Shown here one piece after another: positions 1-8,156 of a DNA stretch of 34,260 nt; positions within the stretch are counted from its first letter, which is position 1, and every line of letters begins with the position of its first letter. The stretch spans positions 1-34,260 of the forward strand of contig CAKQSI010000022.1 in NCBI GenBank assembly GCA_934272745.1. Direction: 5' to 3'. The position numbers and the translations under genes were made by a program. Source of the DNA: an uncultured Clostridia bacterium. Lineage in GTDB: Bacteria > Bacillota > Clostridia > Christensenellales > Borkfalkiaceae. The notes under the pieces were generated by a model. The model was given only the letters and a program-made list of their open reading frames with translations. It searched no databases and was not told where the DNA came from.

Positions 1-40
1 GCCCGCGCCTTTAGATCAGGTTTCCTTACGAAATACGCTT

Positions 41-111
41 GTAGGGGCGATCATCGATCGCCCGCAAAGTCCGGAAGTCCCACACCGCGGGCGAACACTG
101 TTCGCCCCTAC
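41..111. repeat. Inverted pair of GTAG-headed REP-like palindromes
   Basis: Two palindromic units face outward. The first (41-64) begins GTAG and forms a GGGCGATC/GATCGCCC hairpin. The second (88-111) has a GGGCGAACA/TGTTCGCCC hairpin and ends CCTAC, so on the minus strand it also begins GTAG. The pair gives a 71-bp element with near-identical inverted ends, like a bipartite REP element. It lies downstream of pgi. The rest of 1-285 shows no gene or other clear signal. Confidence 0.75.
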
Positions 112-285
112 GAAAAAAGTTATGTTTTTGACTATCAAAAAACTTCAAATATCTTACGAGTTCTCCGCAAAAGCGGCGTGCGAAAACTTCTTTTCCGTGC
201 TGTTCCCGGCACGAGGAGGCAACGGCGAAAAACCGCCTTTCTCTTATAAAAAGCCTTACCCCGCCGTTATAAAAATTCTTCCCCG

Positions 286-1704
286 TCAACCGATGATATA
301 CTCGGCTTTTGCCTTGGGGGCGGCGTCCAGTTCGCGCTTCTTTTCTTCATAACCGGACTTGCCGAGCAGGGCGTACGTCGCGTTTTTGCCGTTTTCCACG
401 CCCGGCTGGTTGTAGGTGTTGACGTGAAGCAGTTCGCCCGCGTAAGCGGTCTGCATTTCAAACAGGTACAACAGTTCGCCGACGGACTCGGCGTTCACTT
501 CGTCCAGCGTAACGGTATAGTTCAGACGGTGCGCCGCAGTCAAAGCGTATGCGGTCGCGCGCTGTTCGGCGGAAATGAGTTCGTTCATGGTATGACCGGA
601 CAGGAAATGTACGTCGGGAATATCCTCGCAGCCCTCCGGAATGACCACGGTTTTGCGATAGTTTTCCACGGCGAGGAAAGTGACCACCTTATCGAACGGA
701 CCTTCGGTATAAAGTTGCACCTGACTGTGCTGATCGGTAACGCCCAGCGATTTGACCGGGGTCTGCCCCGCATAGACAAAGTTGCCGGCGTCGTCCACGC
801 TCTTGCCCAGACTTTCCGCCCAAAGTTGCGCGTACCAGTCGGCAATATAACGCAGGCTGTCCGCATACGGCATCATAACGCCGACGTTTTTGCCGCGCTT
901 CATCGCGATATGCTGCAGCGCCGCCAGCATCAAGCCCATATTCTTGCGGAAATCGGCGTTTTTGCAGTGTTCGTCCATGGCTCTTGCGCCGGCAAGAAGT
1001 CCTTCCACGTCGATTCCGAGTACCGCCGCGGGCAGAAGCCCCACAGGCGACAGTTCGGAAAATCTTCCGCCTACGCCGTCGGGAATGACGAAGGTTTCAA
1101 AGCCGAATTCCTTGACCAACTTGACCAGATTACCCTTCTTTTCGTCGGTGGTGGCGACGATATGCGAAGCGAAATCTTTGCCCAGTTTCTTTTTGAGGAT
1201 ATCGGCGATCACGAGGTACTGCGTCATGGTTTCGGACGTGGCGCCGCTTTTGGTGATGACGTTGAAACAGGTCTTTTCGGGTTCGATCACGTCCAGAAGG
1301 GCAGCCATACGTTCGGGATCGACGTTGTCTTCCACGTAGAACTTAGGACCGCCGCGCTTTTCCTTGGGCAGGTCGTTATAATGCAGGTGGCAAAGCGCCT
1401 GAAACACCGCCGTAGGACCGAGCGCGCTGCCGCCGATGCCGAGGACGACGAAATAGTCGAATTTTTTGCGGATATCTTCCGCAACGCGCAGAACGTGCGG
1501 CAGAACTTCCTTTTCCTGATCGTAAATAATACTCATCCAGCCCTGCATGCCTTTACCCCTGCCCTTTTCCACGCGCGCGTGCGCTTCTTTTAGTTCGGGA
1601 GCAATCGCCTGCAGATCCGCGTCCGAAAAGCCTTCCTTTTCGCCCACGAATTCTTTCATCATATTGTTATAATCCAGTTTGAGAGAAATATGCGAACCGT
1701 TCAT
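286..1704 (-). CDS. pgi: Glucose-6-phosphate isomerase
   Basis: Cytoplasmic enzyme interconverting glucose-6-phosphate and fructose-6-phosphate in glycolysis and gluconeogenesis. The 472-residue product carries the family motifs: GIGGSALGP near residue 89, KSGATSET in the phosphate-binding region, GGRFSELSPVG, the signature GVTDQHSQVQ, and NQPGVENGK near the C-terminus with the conserved lysine. Length fits the roughly 450-residue Firmicutes type. The start at 1704 is chosen because AAGGAGAAGG lies 7 bases upstream and the protein then begins at the family's usual N-terminus; a longer in-frame reading up to 1911 would cross the promoter. It is a single-gene unit divergent from the orphan at 2043. 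The isomerase supplies the substrate of the pfp product encoded at 17242. Confidence 0.97.
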   Translation of the reverse strand: MNGSHISLKLDYNNMMKEFVGEKEGFSDADLQAIAPELKEAHARVEKGRGKGMQGWMSIIYDQEKEVLPHVLRVAEDIRKKFDYFVVLGIGGSALGPTAVFQALCHLHYNDLPKEKRGGPKFYVEDNVDPERMAALLDVIEPEKTCFNVITKSGATSETMTQYLVIADILKKKLGKDFASHIVATTDEKKGNLVKLVKEFGFETFVIPDGVGGRFSELSPVGLLPAAVLGIDVEGLLAGARAMDEHCKNADFRKNMGLMLAALQHIAMKRGKNVGVMMPYADSLRYIADWYAQLWAESLGKSVDDAGNFVYAGQTPVKSLGVTDQHSQVQLYTEGPFDKVVTFLAVENYRKTVVIPEGCEDIPDVHFLSGHTMNELISAEQRATAYALTAAHRLNYTVTLDEVNAESVGELLYLFEMQTAYAGELLHVNTYNQPGVENGKNATYALLGKSGYEEKKRELDAAPKAKAEYIIG

Positions 1705-1762
1705 AAAACACCTTCTCCTTTCTATATAATATCTGTATAACGGAACTGAAAAGTCCGGTATT

Positions 1763-1791
1763 ATTGTAGCGCAACGAAGCAGAAAAGTCAA
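1763..1791 (-). promoter_or_regulatory. Sigma-A promoter of pgi
   Basis: On the minus strand TTGACT (1791-1786) is separated by 17 bases from TACAAT (1768-1763). Transcription would start near 1756 and leave a leader of about 50 bases before the pgi start at 1704. Confidence 0.75.
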
Positions 1792-2042
1792 ATTCTTCTG
1801 ACGTCCTCCGCGCCTTTTCCTGAAAAAATAATGCCGGAAACCGCGTCCGGCGGTGGCGGCGCCTTTGCTTTCGACAAAAAGCGCGTTTACTTGCGGAGCC
1901 GCCGTCCGCAACCTCTGCTTTTGCGCGGAGCAGTTTTGTGTGTCGCCGTTTCCCCGCTCAACGACGGAAATACCCCTGCAGTTTTATCAAAAAAGGCTTG
2001 CGACAGAATCCGATTTTATATCGACTTACGGAGATCCTTCCC

Positions 2043-2615
2043 ATGAAAAATACCCCCTCCACAATAAAAACGTTACATCTGAACGACCGGTCAACACCGC
2101 GCTTCGGGACAGACGACGCCAAAGGCGTTTCCGCAAAACCGCTGCTCAGCGGCAGAACGTTACACGCGTTGGGACTGTTGACGGTGGGGGTATTTATCGT
2201 GCTTTCGGCAAGCGCCGCCATACACGGAAAAACAGTGTTTGCGGCGGGGTTCCGCACGGCAGAAAACGCCCCTTTTCAGCCTGCGCGGCTGAAATTTTTG
2301 TTTTACCAGTCCGGAACGGACTTCCCCGTCCGCGGAGTTACCGTCGTCATTCCCGAAACCGGGCAACGCGGGGAATACGATACCGGGGAATATCTTTCGT
2401 TAGGCGATTATCGCGGCGAAAATATTACCCTGCTGCTGTATAAAGAAGGGTATGCGGACACGGCGATTTTTTACCTGTCCGTAAAAGGCGGAAGTCTGAC
2501 CTTCGTGCGGTACGCCTTATATCCCCTGCCCTGCGATTCCCCTTTTATCTGCTATGCGGAAACGCCGCCGCAAGAAAAAATCACGCTCCTTTTAGAACGC
2601 TTCCGGCAGCCGTAA
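2043..2615 (+). CDS. Small membrane-anchored protein with putative beta-sandwich domain
   Basis: I do not recognise this 190-residue protein. It has a polar N-terminus of about 40 residues, one hydrophobic segment at roughly 43-60 (LLTVGVFIVLSASAA), then a soluble domain. The stretch from about 95 to 160 (RGVTVVIPETGQRG, then ENITLLLYKEGYADT) resembles the alternating strands of carboxypeptidase-regulatory or prealbumin-like domains, often found on cell-surface proteins; this is inference from pattern only. The start at 2043 has GGAG 9 bases upstream. It is probably exported with the C-terminal domain outside. It is monocistronic, ends at a large hairpin, and converges on the gene at 3159. 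Confidence 0.7.
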   Translation: MKNTPSTIKTLHLNDRSTPRFGTDDAKGVSAKPLLSGRTLHALGLLTVGVFIVLSASAAIHGKTVFAAGFRTAENAPFQPARLKFLFYQSGTDFPVRGVTVVIPETGQRGEYDTGEYLSLGDYRGENITLLLYKEGYADTAIFYLSVKGGSLTFVRYALYPLPCDSPFICYAETPPQEKITLLLERFRQP

Positions 2616-2656
2616 TTTCTGCGGAAGCGTTTAAAAGACGGATAAATGAAAACCGT

Positions 2657-2694
2657 GGGGCGCCCGCAGGTATCACGATACCTGCGGGCGCCCC
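2657..2694. terminator. Giant hairpin between convergent genes
   Basis: Perfect 18-bp arms (2657-2674 and 2677-2694, starting GGGGCGCCCGCAGG) with almost no loop, followed by TTTC. It lies 41 bases after the stop of the orphan at 2043 and before the convergent gene ending at 3159. The U-tract is weak, so termination strength relies on the stem. It may act in both directions. Confidence 0.7.
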
Positions 2695-2782
2695 TTTCAA
2701 CAACTCTATTGACTATTATTTATCGAAAAATCCGATTTGAATTTGCCGTATAGGTTTGTTTTCTCTGCCATGCAACACCGGT

Positions 2783-3055
2783 CGGGCGATCGATGATCGC
2801 CCCTACATATGGCACCGCAGATTGTCGCTTTGATAACGTCACCGCCGCATACCGCGGCAACGTAGATTATTTTTTATAGATTTCGCAAGACCCTTTTATT
2901 GCGGGCGATCGACGGTCGCCCCTACGACTTATTCAACACAAAAACACCTTTGTAGCGGGCTGCGGCGGGCGATCGATGATCGCCCCTACGATTCTCCGCA
3001 GGACACAGACTTTGCCACACTGCAAATTTTGTCGGGCGATCACGGTCGCCCCTAC
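2783..3055 (-). repeat. Cluster of four REP-like palindromes
   Basis: Four units in the same orientation lie at 2783-2806, 2902-2925, 2966-2989 and 3033-3055. Each is CGGGCGATC, a short loop, (G/A)(G/T)TCGCCC, then CTAC, so on the minus strand each starts with GTAG followed by a hairpin. The loops and inner stem bases vary (GAT, GAC, shorter in the last). They match the units at 41-111. The cluster fills the convergent intergenic space 2616-3158, which holds no gene. An 8-bp hairpin (3132-3154) without a T-run next to the stop at 3159 is a weak terminator candidate for that gene. Confidence 0.8.
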
Positions 3056-3158
3056 GATTTCAAGGCAGCAAAAGTTCCCTTTCGCCGGGCACCATTAACA
3101 AACGCCATAACAAAGTTTCGCCGTCGGGCGCCCCGCAAACCCGCCTTTTGCGGGCAGA

Positions 3159-4007
3159 TTATTCCCCTTTGGATTCCTCTTCTTCCCGCTTCTTTTCGGC
3201 GTTCCGCATGGCGCGGTAAAACCGGTCGGACGAAAAGTCGCGTTCTTCCGAAAACTCGCCGCCGAGCGCTTCGATAGCGTTGCGGAGTTCCTGAAAAGAA
3301 AGATAGTCGACGCCCGGTTTTTTGATGGCTTCGTACAAGGCGGGCAGGGCGCGTTCGTCCCCGTATTTCACCAGATACTGCACGTAAAGGGGCATATTTT
3401 CGGGGTGCGACCGGAACGCCTGCATCAGGATACGAAACGCTTCTTCCGAATGCTTGCCCTGCGCGATGACGTCCAGCAGCATATCCTTGACCTTTTTAGA
3501 AGCGGCGGGGTATTTTTTCACCAGCGCTTCGGAAACCTCTTCCGCGCGGGCGGCGAGCATTTCGGTCATCAATTCTTTGATTTCGTCCGAAAAATCCGGC
3601 GAGAACAGCGCTTTCTGGTAGCGTTCCAGCGGCGACTTTGCTCCGCGTTCTTCCAACAGATTGATGACGTAGGAAAGCAGTTCTTCTTCGGTTTCGGGGT
3701 CGATCAATAAAAGAAGGGGTCCTTCCGCGTCGGCGTTTTTCACGATGGCGTCGCAGAGATAGTCGGGCACGGGAACCTGCCGGTCGATATAGTTTGCAAG
3801 CAGATCCACCGCTTCTTTACCCGAAAGCGCGGCAAAATAAGCCTTGGGCGAAGCGCCGTCCAGTTCTAAAAGGGGCGCGTCGCCGAATTTTTCGTACAGG
3901 GCGGGCAGTTTGGATTCCCACTCGTCTTCGGTATACTTGCCCACGTTTTTGGTCATCACGTTGCGTAAATATTTTTCAAATAAACGATCGATATCGATAG
4001 GTTTCAT
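3159..4007 (-). CDS. Conserved-looking all-helical protein of unknown function
   Basis: I do not recognise a family for this 282-residue soluble protein. The sequence reads as consecutive amphipathic helices of 25-40 residues, for example around 120-150, 150-180 and 200-245, with a highly charged C-terminal helix (AEKKREEEESKGE). The pattern is compatible with a HEAT- or TPR-like helical repeat scaffold, but no repeat consensus is convincing. There is no signal peptide or membrane segment, so it is probably cytoplasmic. The start at 4007 has TAAGGAGAAAATT directly upstream. It follows the TPR gene (4201) on the same strand after a 193-base gap and may be cotranscribed with it. Confidence 0.75.
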   Translation of the reverse strand: MKPIDIDRLFEKYLRNVMTKNVGKYTEDEWESKLPALYEKFGDAPLLELDGASPKAYFAALSGKEAVDLLANYIDRQVPVPDYLCDAIVKNADAEGPLLLLIDPETEEELLSYVINLLEERGAKSPLERYQKALFSPDFSDEIKELMTEMLAARAEEVSEALVKKYPAASKKVKDMLLDVIAQGKHSEEAFRILMQAFRSHPENMPLYVQYLVKYGDERALPALYEAIKKPGVDYLSFQELRNAIEALGGEFSEERDFSSDRFYRAMRNAEKKREEEESKGE

Positions 4008-4200
4008 AATTTTCTCCTTACGTTTGCACCCGCCTTACGCTTATCGTCCGCGGGCGCGGAAAATATAGTCCGCGGCGAAAAGGCGCGTATTGCACCAACA
4101 GACCGCGGGGCGGAAGTGAATTCGGCGCAGGGAAATTCTCTTTTCCCGGCTCCTGAACCCACAAAGCGCCCCAACGGCAAACCCGTATTTCGGTTTCCGG

Positions 4201-5904
4201 TTATTCTTCCAGTTCTTCTTTCAGCGCCCTGAGTTCTGCCGGTTTTGCTCCGAAGACTTTGGAAACCGAAAGCGCCGCGTTTTCGTGGAAATCGCCCACA
4301 CTGTAAAGATAGGCGGCAAAAACGCGCTCGTCATACTTGAACAAAAGGGAAAATTTCCCCTTCATCTGCAAGGCATAATACAGGTGATCGGCGGCGGTAA
4401 GCAGCCGGTCGCAAAGGTCGTCTTCCCCCATAAACAGCATAGAAGTAACCGCGCGCGCATAGGCGCAACGGATCGCTTCCTCTTCCGCGGCGGGACAATT
4501 TTCCAGCGGAATCAGATCGACGCGCATAAACACGTTGCGGCGAACGTACCCCGTCCGCTTCCGCCCCGGGGTCAGAAGCAGATGATAGACGACTTCCCGC
4601 CGGATTCTATCCGGCGTGCCGGGCAGAATCAACTCTCTTTTCAGATAGTCTTCGGCAGGTTTTGCCGGCGTTTCCGCCAGCGTTTCGATGGTCAACGTCT
4701 GCAGCGTAAAATCGTTGGTGTAATTTACCCAACTCACGGCGGACTTCCAGTCCGGCGTGTTTTTTATGTATTTCGCGCGCTCGGCGGGATTCTTTTTACA
4801 AAAATCGGTAAATTTTTTCTGGCATTTTTTTACCGCTTCGGCAGGAATCTGAAAAGCATAGGGAATGGGTTCCCGCTTCTTTTTCCCTCCCGCTCTGCAA
4901 AGTTCGGTCAGATAATCCACCGTGGGATTGTAATCCGCAACCACGCGAATATCCGAAAGAACGGACAGCGCTTCTTCGTCCTCGCCCAGATTATAGCAGG
5001 CGACCGCCAGAAGATACAGTACGGTCATATCGTACGGCTGATATTCGGTCACGCGGCGCAGCATATTCTTTGCCGCTTCGTGTTCGTCGAACTCGCAGTA
5101 CGCCGTGGCGATTTTCAGCATATCTTCCACGTTGTCCGTCTGAATTTTTTTAAGGGAAGAAACGACTTCCCCCGCCTCTTCCCGCCGCCCCTGATTGGTC
5201 AGCACGGAAACGAGGTTGCAGGCGGCAAAAACGTTGTCGGGATCGACCGCAAGCGCCTTTCTCGCGTCCGCTTCCGCAAGGTCGTCTTCCCCGGAAAGAT
5301 AGTATGCAAGCGCGCGGTTTGCCAGCGCTTCCGTATAATATTTCCCCGCGGTTTCGGGAATCTGACTCAGTACCTCGATTGCGCGCGAAAAATTCTCGTC
5401 TTTCATCAGCGTCCGCCCGTAAAGAATCGTGGGGGAAAAATCCACGCTTTCCGGCGGATAGGTCAACCGGTAAGAAAGCGGCGACGGCTCCCCCCCGCCG
5501 GTACTTTCCATAAGAGAAGCGGTAAATTCTTCGCTGTACGGCACGTCGCCGCCCCACTTTTGCATGGCTTTCTGCATATAAACGGTGGAAGCGTTGACGT
5601 CGCCCGCATACCAGAAGAATTCCGCCAATCGGACGGTGGCTTCCTTTTCGGCTTCTCTGCTTTTTTGGTTCATCGCCTGAAACAGGTACGAAACGGTGTA
5701 ATCGTTCAAACCCATTTCGTCGTATATATCCGCGATGTCCAGATCGATAAAGGCATTGTGCGGCTGCAGTTCCTTTGCCTGTTTTAAAAGCGAAAGCGCG
5801 CCGAACAGATCTCCGTCCTCGACTTTTTTATAGGCAAGATCGCTGCAGATATCGCCGTCCCGCTTGAAAGCGATCAGCCGCTTGTCTTTTTCAGGTTTTT
5901 TCAT
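4201..5904 (-). CDS. Tetratricopeptide-repeat protein
   Basis: A 567-residue cytoplasmic protein built from TPR-like helix pairs over about residues 15-380. Examples are DGDLFGALSLLKQAKELQPHN near the N-terminus, DDLAEADARKALAVDPDN in the middle, and EHEAAKNMLRRVTEYQPYD further on. The last 180 residues are helical but carry no clear TPR consensus. Such proteins are usually protein-interaction scaffolds; the partner is unknown. The start at 5904 is set by GAGGAGGATC just upstream. It overlaps the 3' end of hslO by 14 bases, implying translational coupling and a possible link to redox or protein-folding stress, which is inference from context. Confidence 0.85.
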   Translation of the reverse strand: MKKPEKDKRLIAFKRDGDICSDLAYKKVEDGDLFGALSLLKQAKELQPHNAFIDLDIADIYDEMGLNDYTVSYLFQAMNQKSREAEKEATVRLAEFFWYAGDVNASTVYMQKAMQKWGGDVPYSEEFTASLMESTGGGEPSPLSYRLTYPPESVDFSPTILYGRTLMKDENFSRAIEVLSQIPETAGKYYTEALANRALAYYLSGEDDLAEADARKALAVDPDNVFAACNLVSVLTNQGRREEAGEVVSSLKKIQTDNVEDMLKIATAYCEFDEHEAAKNMLRRVTEYQPYDMTVLYLLAVACYNLGEDEEALSVLSDIRVVADYNPTVDYLTELCRAGGKKKREPIPYAFQIPAEAVKKCQKKFTDFCKKNPAERAKYIKNTPDWKSAVSWVNYTNDFTLQTLTIETLAETPAKPAEDYLKRELILPGTPDRIRREVVYHLLLTPGRKRTGYVRRNVFMRVDLIPLENCPAAEEEAIRCAYARAVTSMLFMGEDDLCDRLLTAADHLYYALQMKGKFSLLFKYDERVFAAYLYSVGDFHENAALSVSKVFGAKPAELRALKEELEE

Positions 5905-6952
5905 GATCCTCCTCTTTTTGCGCGGCGTCTGAACCGGGAGTTCCGTCCGCGCAGGGACCGGAAGTTCTATTGATTGCGCCCGATATAGAAGCGGCGGCAT
6001 GCTGTTCGCCCGATATAGAAGCGGCGGGTGCGGCGGTTTCCGCGTTTTCCGTGTTTTCCGCGCCACCCGGATTTTCCGCGTTTTCCCTGACGAGGGGCGC
6101 GGTGAGATCCGCAAGATCGTCCTTGGTATAAACGTATTTTTTACCGCAGAATTCGCAAACGACTTCGATTTTACCGTCGGTTTCCATCATCTCTTCCAGT
6201 TCGGCTTTGCCGAGCGTGGTCAGCCGGGCGGCGAAATATTCCCTGCCGCAGGGGCAGAAATAGCGAATGGGTTGGGCGGTAAATTCTTCCTGCCCGATAA
6301 TTTCGTGCAGAACCTCTTCCGCCTCCGCTTTTTCGTACAGGGAGGAAACTTTGCTAAGTTTAGGCAAAACGGCTTCCACCTTTTTCAGGTCGTCGTCGGT
6401 CGCGTCGGGCATGGGCTGAAACACCACGCCGCCCGCGCCGTAACAGGTGCCGTCCGGCGAAATACCCACGCCGAGCGCCATCGCCGTCGGCTGCTGTTCG
6501 GAATAGGCGTAATAGGCGGCGAAATCTTCCGCAAGTTCGCCGCTGACAAGGTCGCAGGTGCCGACGTAAGGTTCCTTTAAGCCCATGCTGCGCACGACGG
6601 TGATTTTGCCGTGCGTGCCGACCGCGCCGCGCACGTCCAACTTTCCTGAGGCGTTGGGCGGAAGCATGGCAGTGGGGTTGTCGATGGTGCCGCGCACTTC
6701 CAGCCGGCTGTTCGCCGTGGTCACGATACCGCCGCAAACGCCGTCGCCCTTGATCGTGACCGAAAGCGCGTCGTCTTCGTTTTTTAAAGAAGAAGCCATA
6801 AACGCAGTTGCCGTCAACGCCCTGCCGAGCGCCGCCGCCGTCAAGGGAGATAGCCCGTGCACGCGAATGGCTTCGTTTACCGTGTCGGTGGTTTTGAGAA
6901 AAGAAAAGGCAATTTTGCCGTTAAAGCAAACGCCCCGTAATAACTGATCCAT
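5891..6952 (-). CDS. hslO: Redox-regulated chaperone Hsp33
   Basis: Cytoplasmic holdase chaperone activated by oxidation of a zinc centre. The N-terminal domain begins MDQLLRGVCFNGKIAF. The C-terminal zinc motif is intact: CPC (Cys233, Cys235) and CEFC (Cys266, Cys269). The usual Hsp33 ends near residue 290; this 353-residue protein continues for about 65 residues of Ala/Glu/Asn/Ser-rich sequence containing a tandem 10-residue duplication (AAASISGEQH, AAASISGAIN). That tail looks disordered. The start at 6952 has AAGGACG upstream. The stop overlaps the start of the TPR gene by 14 bases, so the two form one operon. The zinc motif makes the identification firm; the tail function is unknown. Confidence 0.95.
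   Translation of the reverse strand: MDQLLRGVCFNGKIAFSFLKTTDTVNEAIRVHGLSPLTAAALGRALTATAFMASSLKNEDDALSVTIKGDGVCGGIVTTANSRLEVRGTIDNPTAMLPPNASGKLDVRGAVGTHGKITVVRSMGLKEPYVGTCDLVSGELAEDFAAYYAYSEQQPTAMALGVGISPDGTCYGAGGVVFQPMPDATDDDLKKVEAVLPKLSKVSSLYEKAEAEEVLHEIIGQEEFTAQPIRYFCPCGREYFAARLTTLGKAELEEMMETDGKIEVVCEFCGKKYVYTKDDLADLTAPLVRENAENPGGAENTENAETAAPAASISGEQHAAASISGAINRTSGPCADGTPGSDAAQKEEDHEKT
5977..6027 (-). repeat. 30-bp tandem duplication inside the hslO tail
   Basis: The 21-base sequences at 5977-5997 and 6007-6027 are identical and 30 bases apart, so the duplication stays in frame and encodes two copies of a 10-residue unit in the Hsp33 C-terminal extension. Confidence 0.85.
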
Positions 6953-7158
6953 AATATTTCGTCCTTAATCACAAATTTAACGTGTGGCTATCCATCGCAA
7001 ACGGAAGGTTCGGCTTGCAATCGAAAGCGAGCGCGCGGCTTGTATTTTCCGCAAACGGCGGTTCTTACCGCTTGTATTCCGCGCGAGAACGCCTTCTTTT
7101 ACTTTCGCCCCGCTTTTACCTGCGAATCCCCGCGTTACGCTTTTATTTTCGCCCCGCT

Positions 7159-7896
7159 CTACTTTTTCCGCGCAAGCACGGCAAGCCGAAGCGAAGTTTC
7201 GGTAAACGCTTCTCCCCGCTCGTTTTCCGCGGCAAGCACCGTAAATCCCGCGCGGCTCAGGAGATCGAAAAGTTCGTCCCGCCCGTAGATATACTGCGTG
7301 TGGTGCTCCTCTTTTTTGTCGTACCTGCCGTCCTTTCCCAAAAAGAAAAAGGACAGATCCATTTCCACGCGGTCTTCCTTTAATTCGTTGAACCAAAGGT
7401 ACGTAAGGTCTGGCAAATCTTCCCCGAAGAGGTTGCTGCCAATCACGGTTTTGAGTTTATATTCCGAAGAGAGATCGAGGTACAAAAGTCCTCCCGGTTT
7501 CAGCGCCGCCGCCATTTTTTTGAGTGCGGAAAGCGCCTTCGTTTTTTTGATATAGTTGAACCCGTCCGTCACGAACGTGATGAAATCCACCTTATGAAAA
7601 AGGCGCAGATCGGTCGCGTCCTGCAGCAAAAATTCCACGGGAAACGCACCCAATCTTCCGCGCGCCGCGGTCAGCATTTCTTCGGACAGATCGACGGCGG
7701 TCATACGGTAGCCGGCTTTTACCAGCGCTTCGGTAAAAATGCCGCTGCCGCAGCCGAGGTCGGCGCCCGTGCTTCCCGCGCCGTTTTCCTTTAACAGGCG
7801 CAACAGCCGCGTCTTTTCCCCGTCGTAATCCCGGTCTTTGGTCAGCCGGTCGTAACAGGCGGCAAGCGCGCTGTACGCTGCGTTTTTCGTAGTCAT
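7159..7896 (-). CDS. Class I SAM-dependent methyltransferase
   Basis: A 245-residue soluble protein with the Rossmann-fold methyltransferase pattern: motif I GADLGCGSG at residues 44-52 for S-adenosylmethionine binding, then TAVDLSEEML (acidic loop of motif II), LLQDATDL, and KPGGLLYLDLSS, the post-motif strand. This fits the methyltransferase-25/11 type enzymes; the substrate cannot be read from sequence. The start at 7896 has AAAGGAGGGCGGCAT upstream. It lies upstream of hslO on the same strand with a 206-base gap that contains no gene. Two near-identical 20-base direct repeats (7942-7961 and 7979-7998) lie just upstream of it. Confidence 0.88.
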   Translation of the reverse strand: MTTKNAAYSALAACYDRLTKDRDYDGEKTRLLRLLKENGAGSTGADLGCGSGIFTEALVKAGYRMTAVDLSEEMLTAARGRLGAFPVEFLLQDATDLRLFHKVDFITFVTDGFNYIKKTKALSALKKMAAALKPGGLLYLDLSSEYKLKTVIGSNLFGEDLPDLTYLWFNELKEDRVEMDLSFFFLGKDGRYDKKEEHHTQYIYGRDELFDLLSRAGFTVLAAENERGEAFTETSLRLAVLARKK

Positions 7897-7941
7897 ATGC
7901 CGCCCTCCTTTGGTCTGAAAAACACCTTGCGGGGAAAGATC

Positions 7942-7998
7942 GTCCGCCGCCCGGCAAAGCCGCTTGCAAAACCCGGTTGTCCGCCGCCCGGCAAAGCC
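7942..7998. repeat. Direct repeat of 20 bp, 37 bp apart
   Basis: GTCCGCCGCCCGGCAAAGCC occurs at 7942-7961 and again at 7979-7998 in the gap between the YesL-like gene and the methyltransferase gene. More degenerate copies of GTCCGC and GGAAA motifs follow to about 8100. Confidence 0.75.
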
Positions 7999-8156
7999 CC
8001 TTTACGGAAACAACTTCCGACCGCCACGTCTTTTCGCGGAAACCATCGTCCGCAATTACCTTAGCGGAAATCAACTTACGCCCGGCGTCCGCCCCTTTCC
8101 GGGAAGCCTCCCCTTTTTTAAAAGGAAGCCAATCCGCCGGCTTTACCGACCGCGGC

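Noticed and set aside
424..1593. A long plus-strand open frame opposite pgi (389 codons)
   Set aside because: It lies wholly antisense to a clearly conserved gene, encodes no recognisable motif, and its openness follows from the GC-rich codon use of pgi.
4285..5787. A 500-codon plus-strand frame opposite the TPR gene
   Set aside because: Antisense shadow: low-complexity basic sequence with no domain, while the minus strand shows TPR consensus and good start signals.
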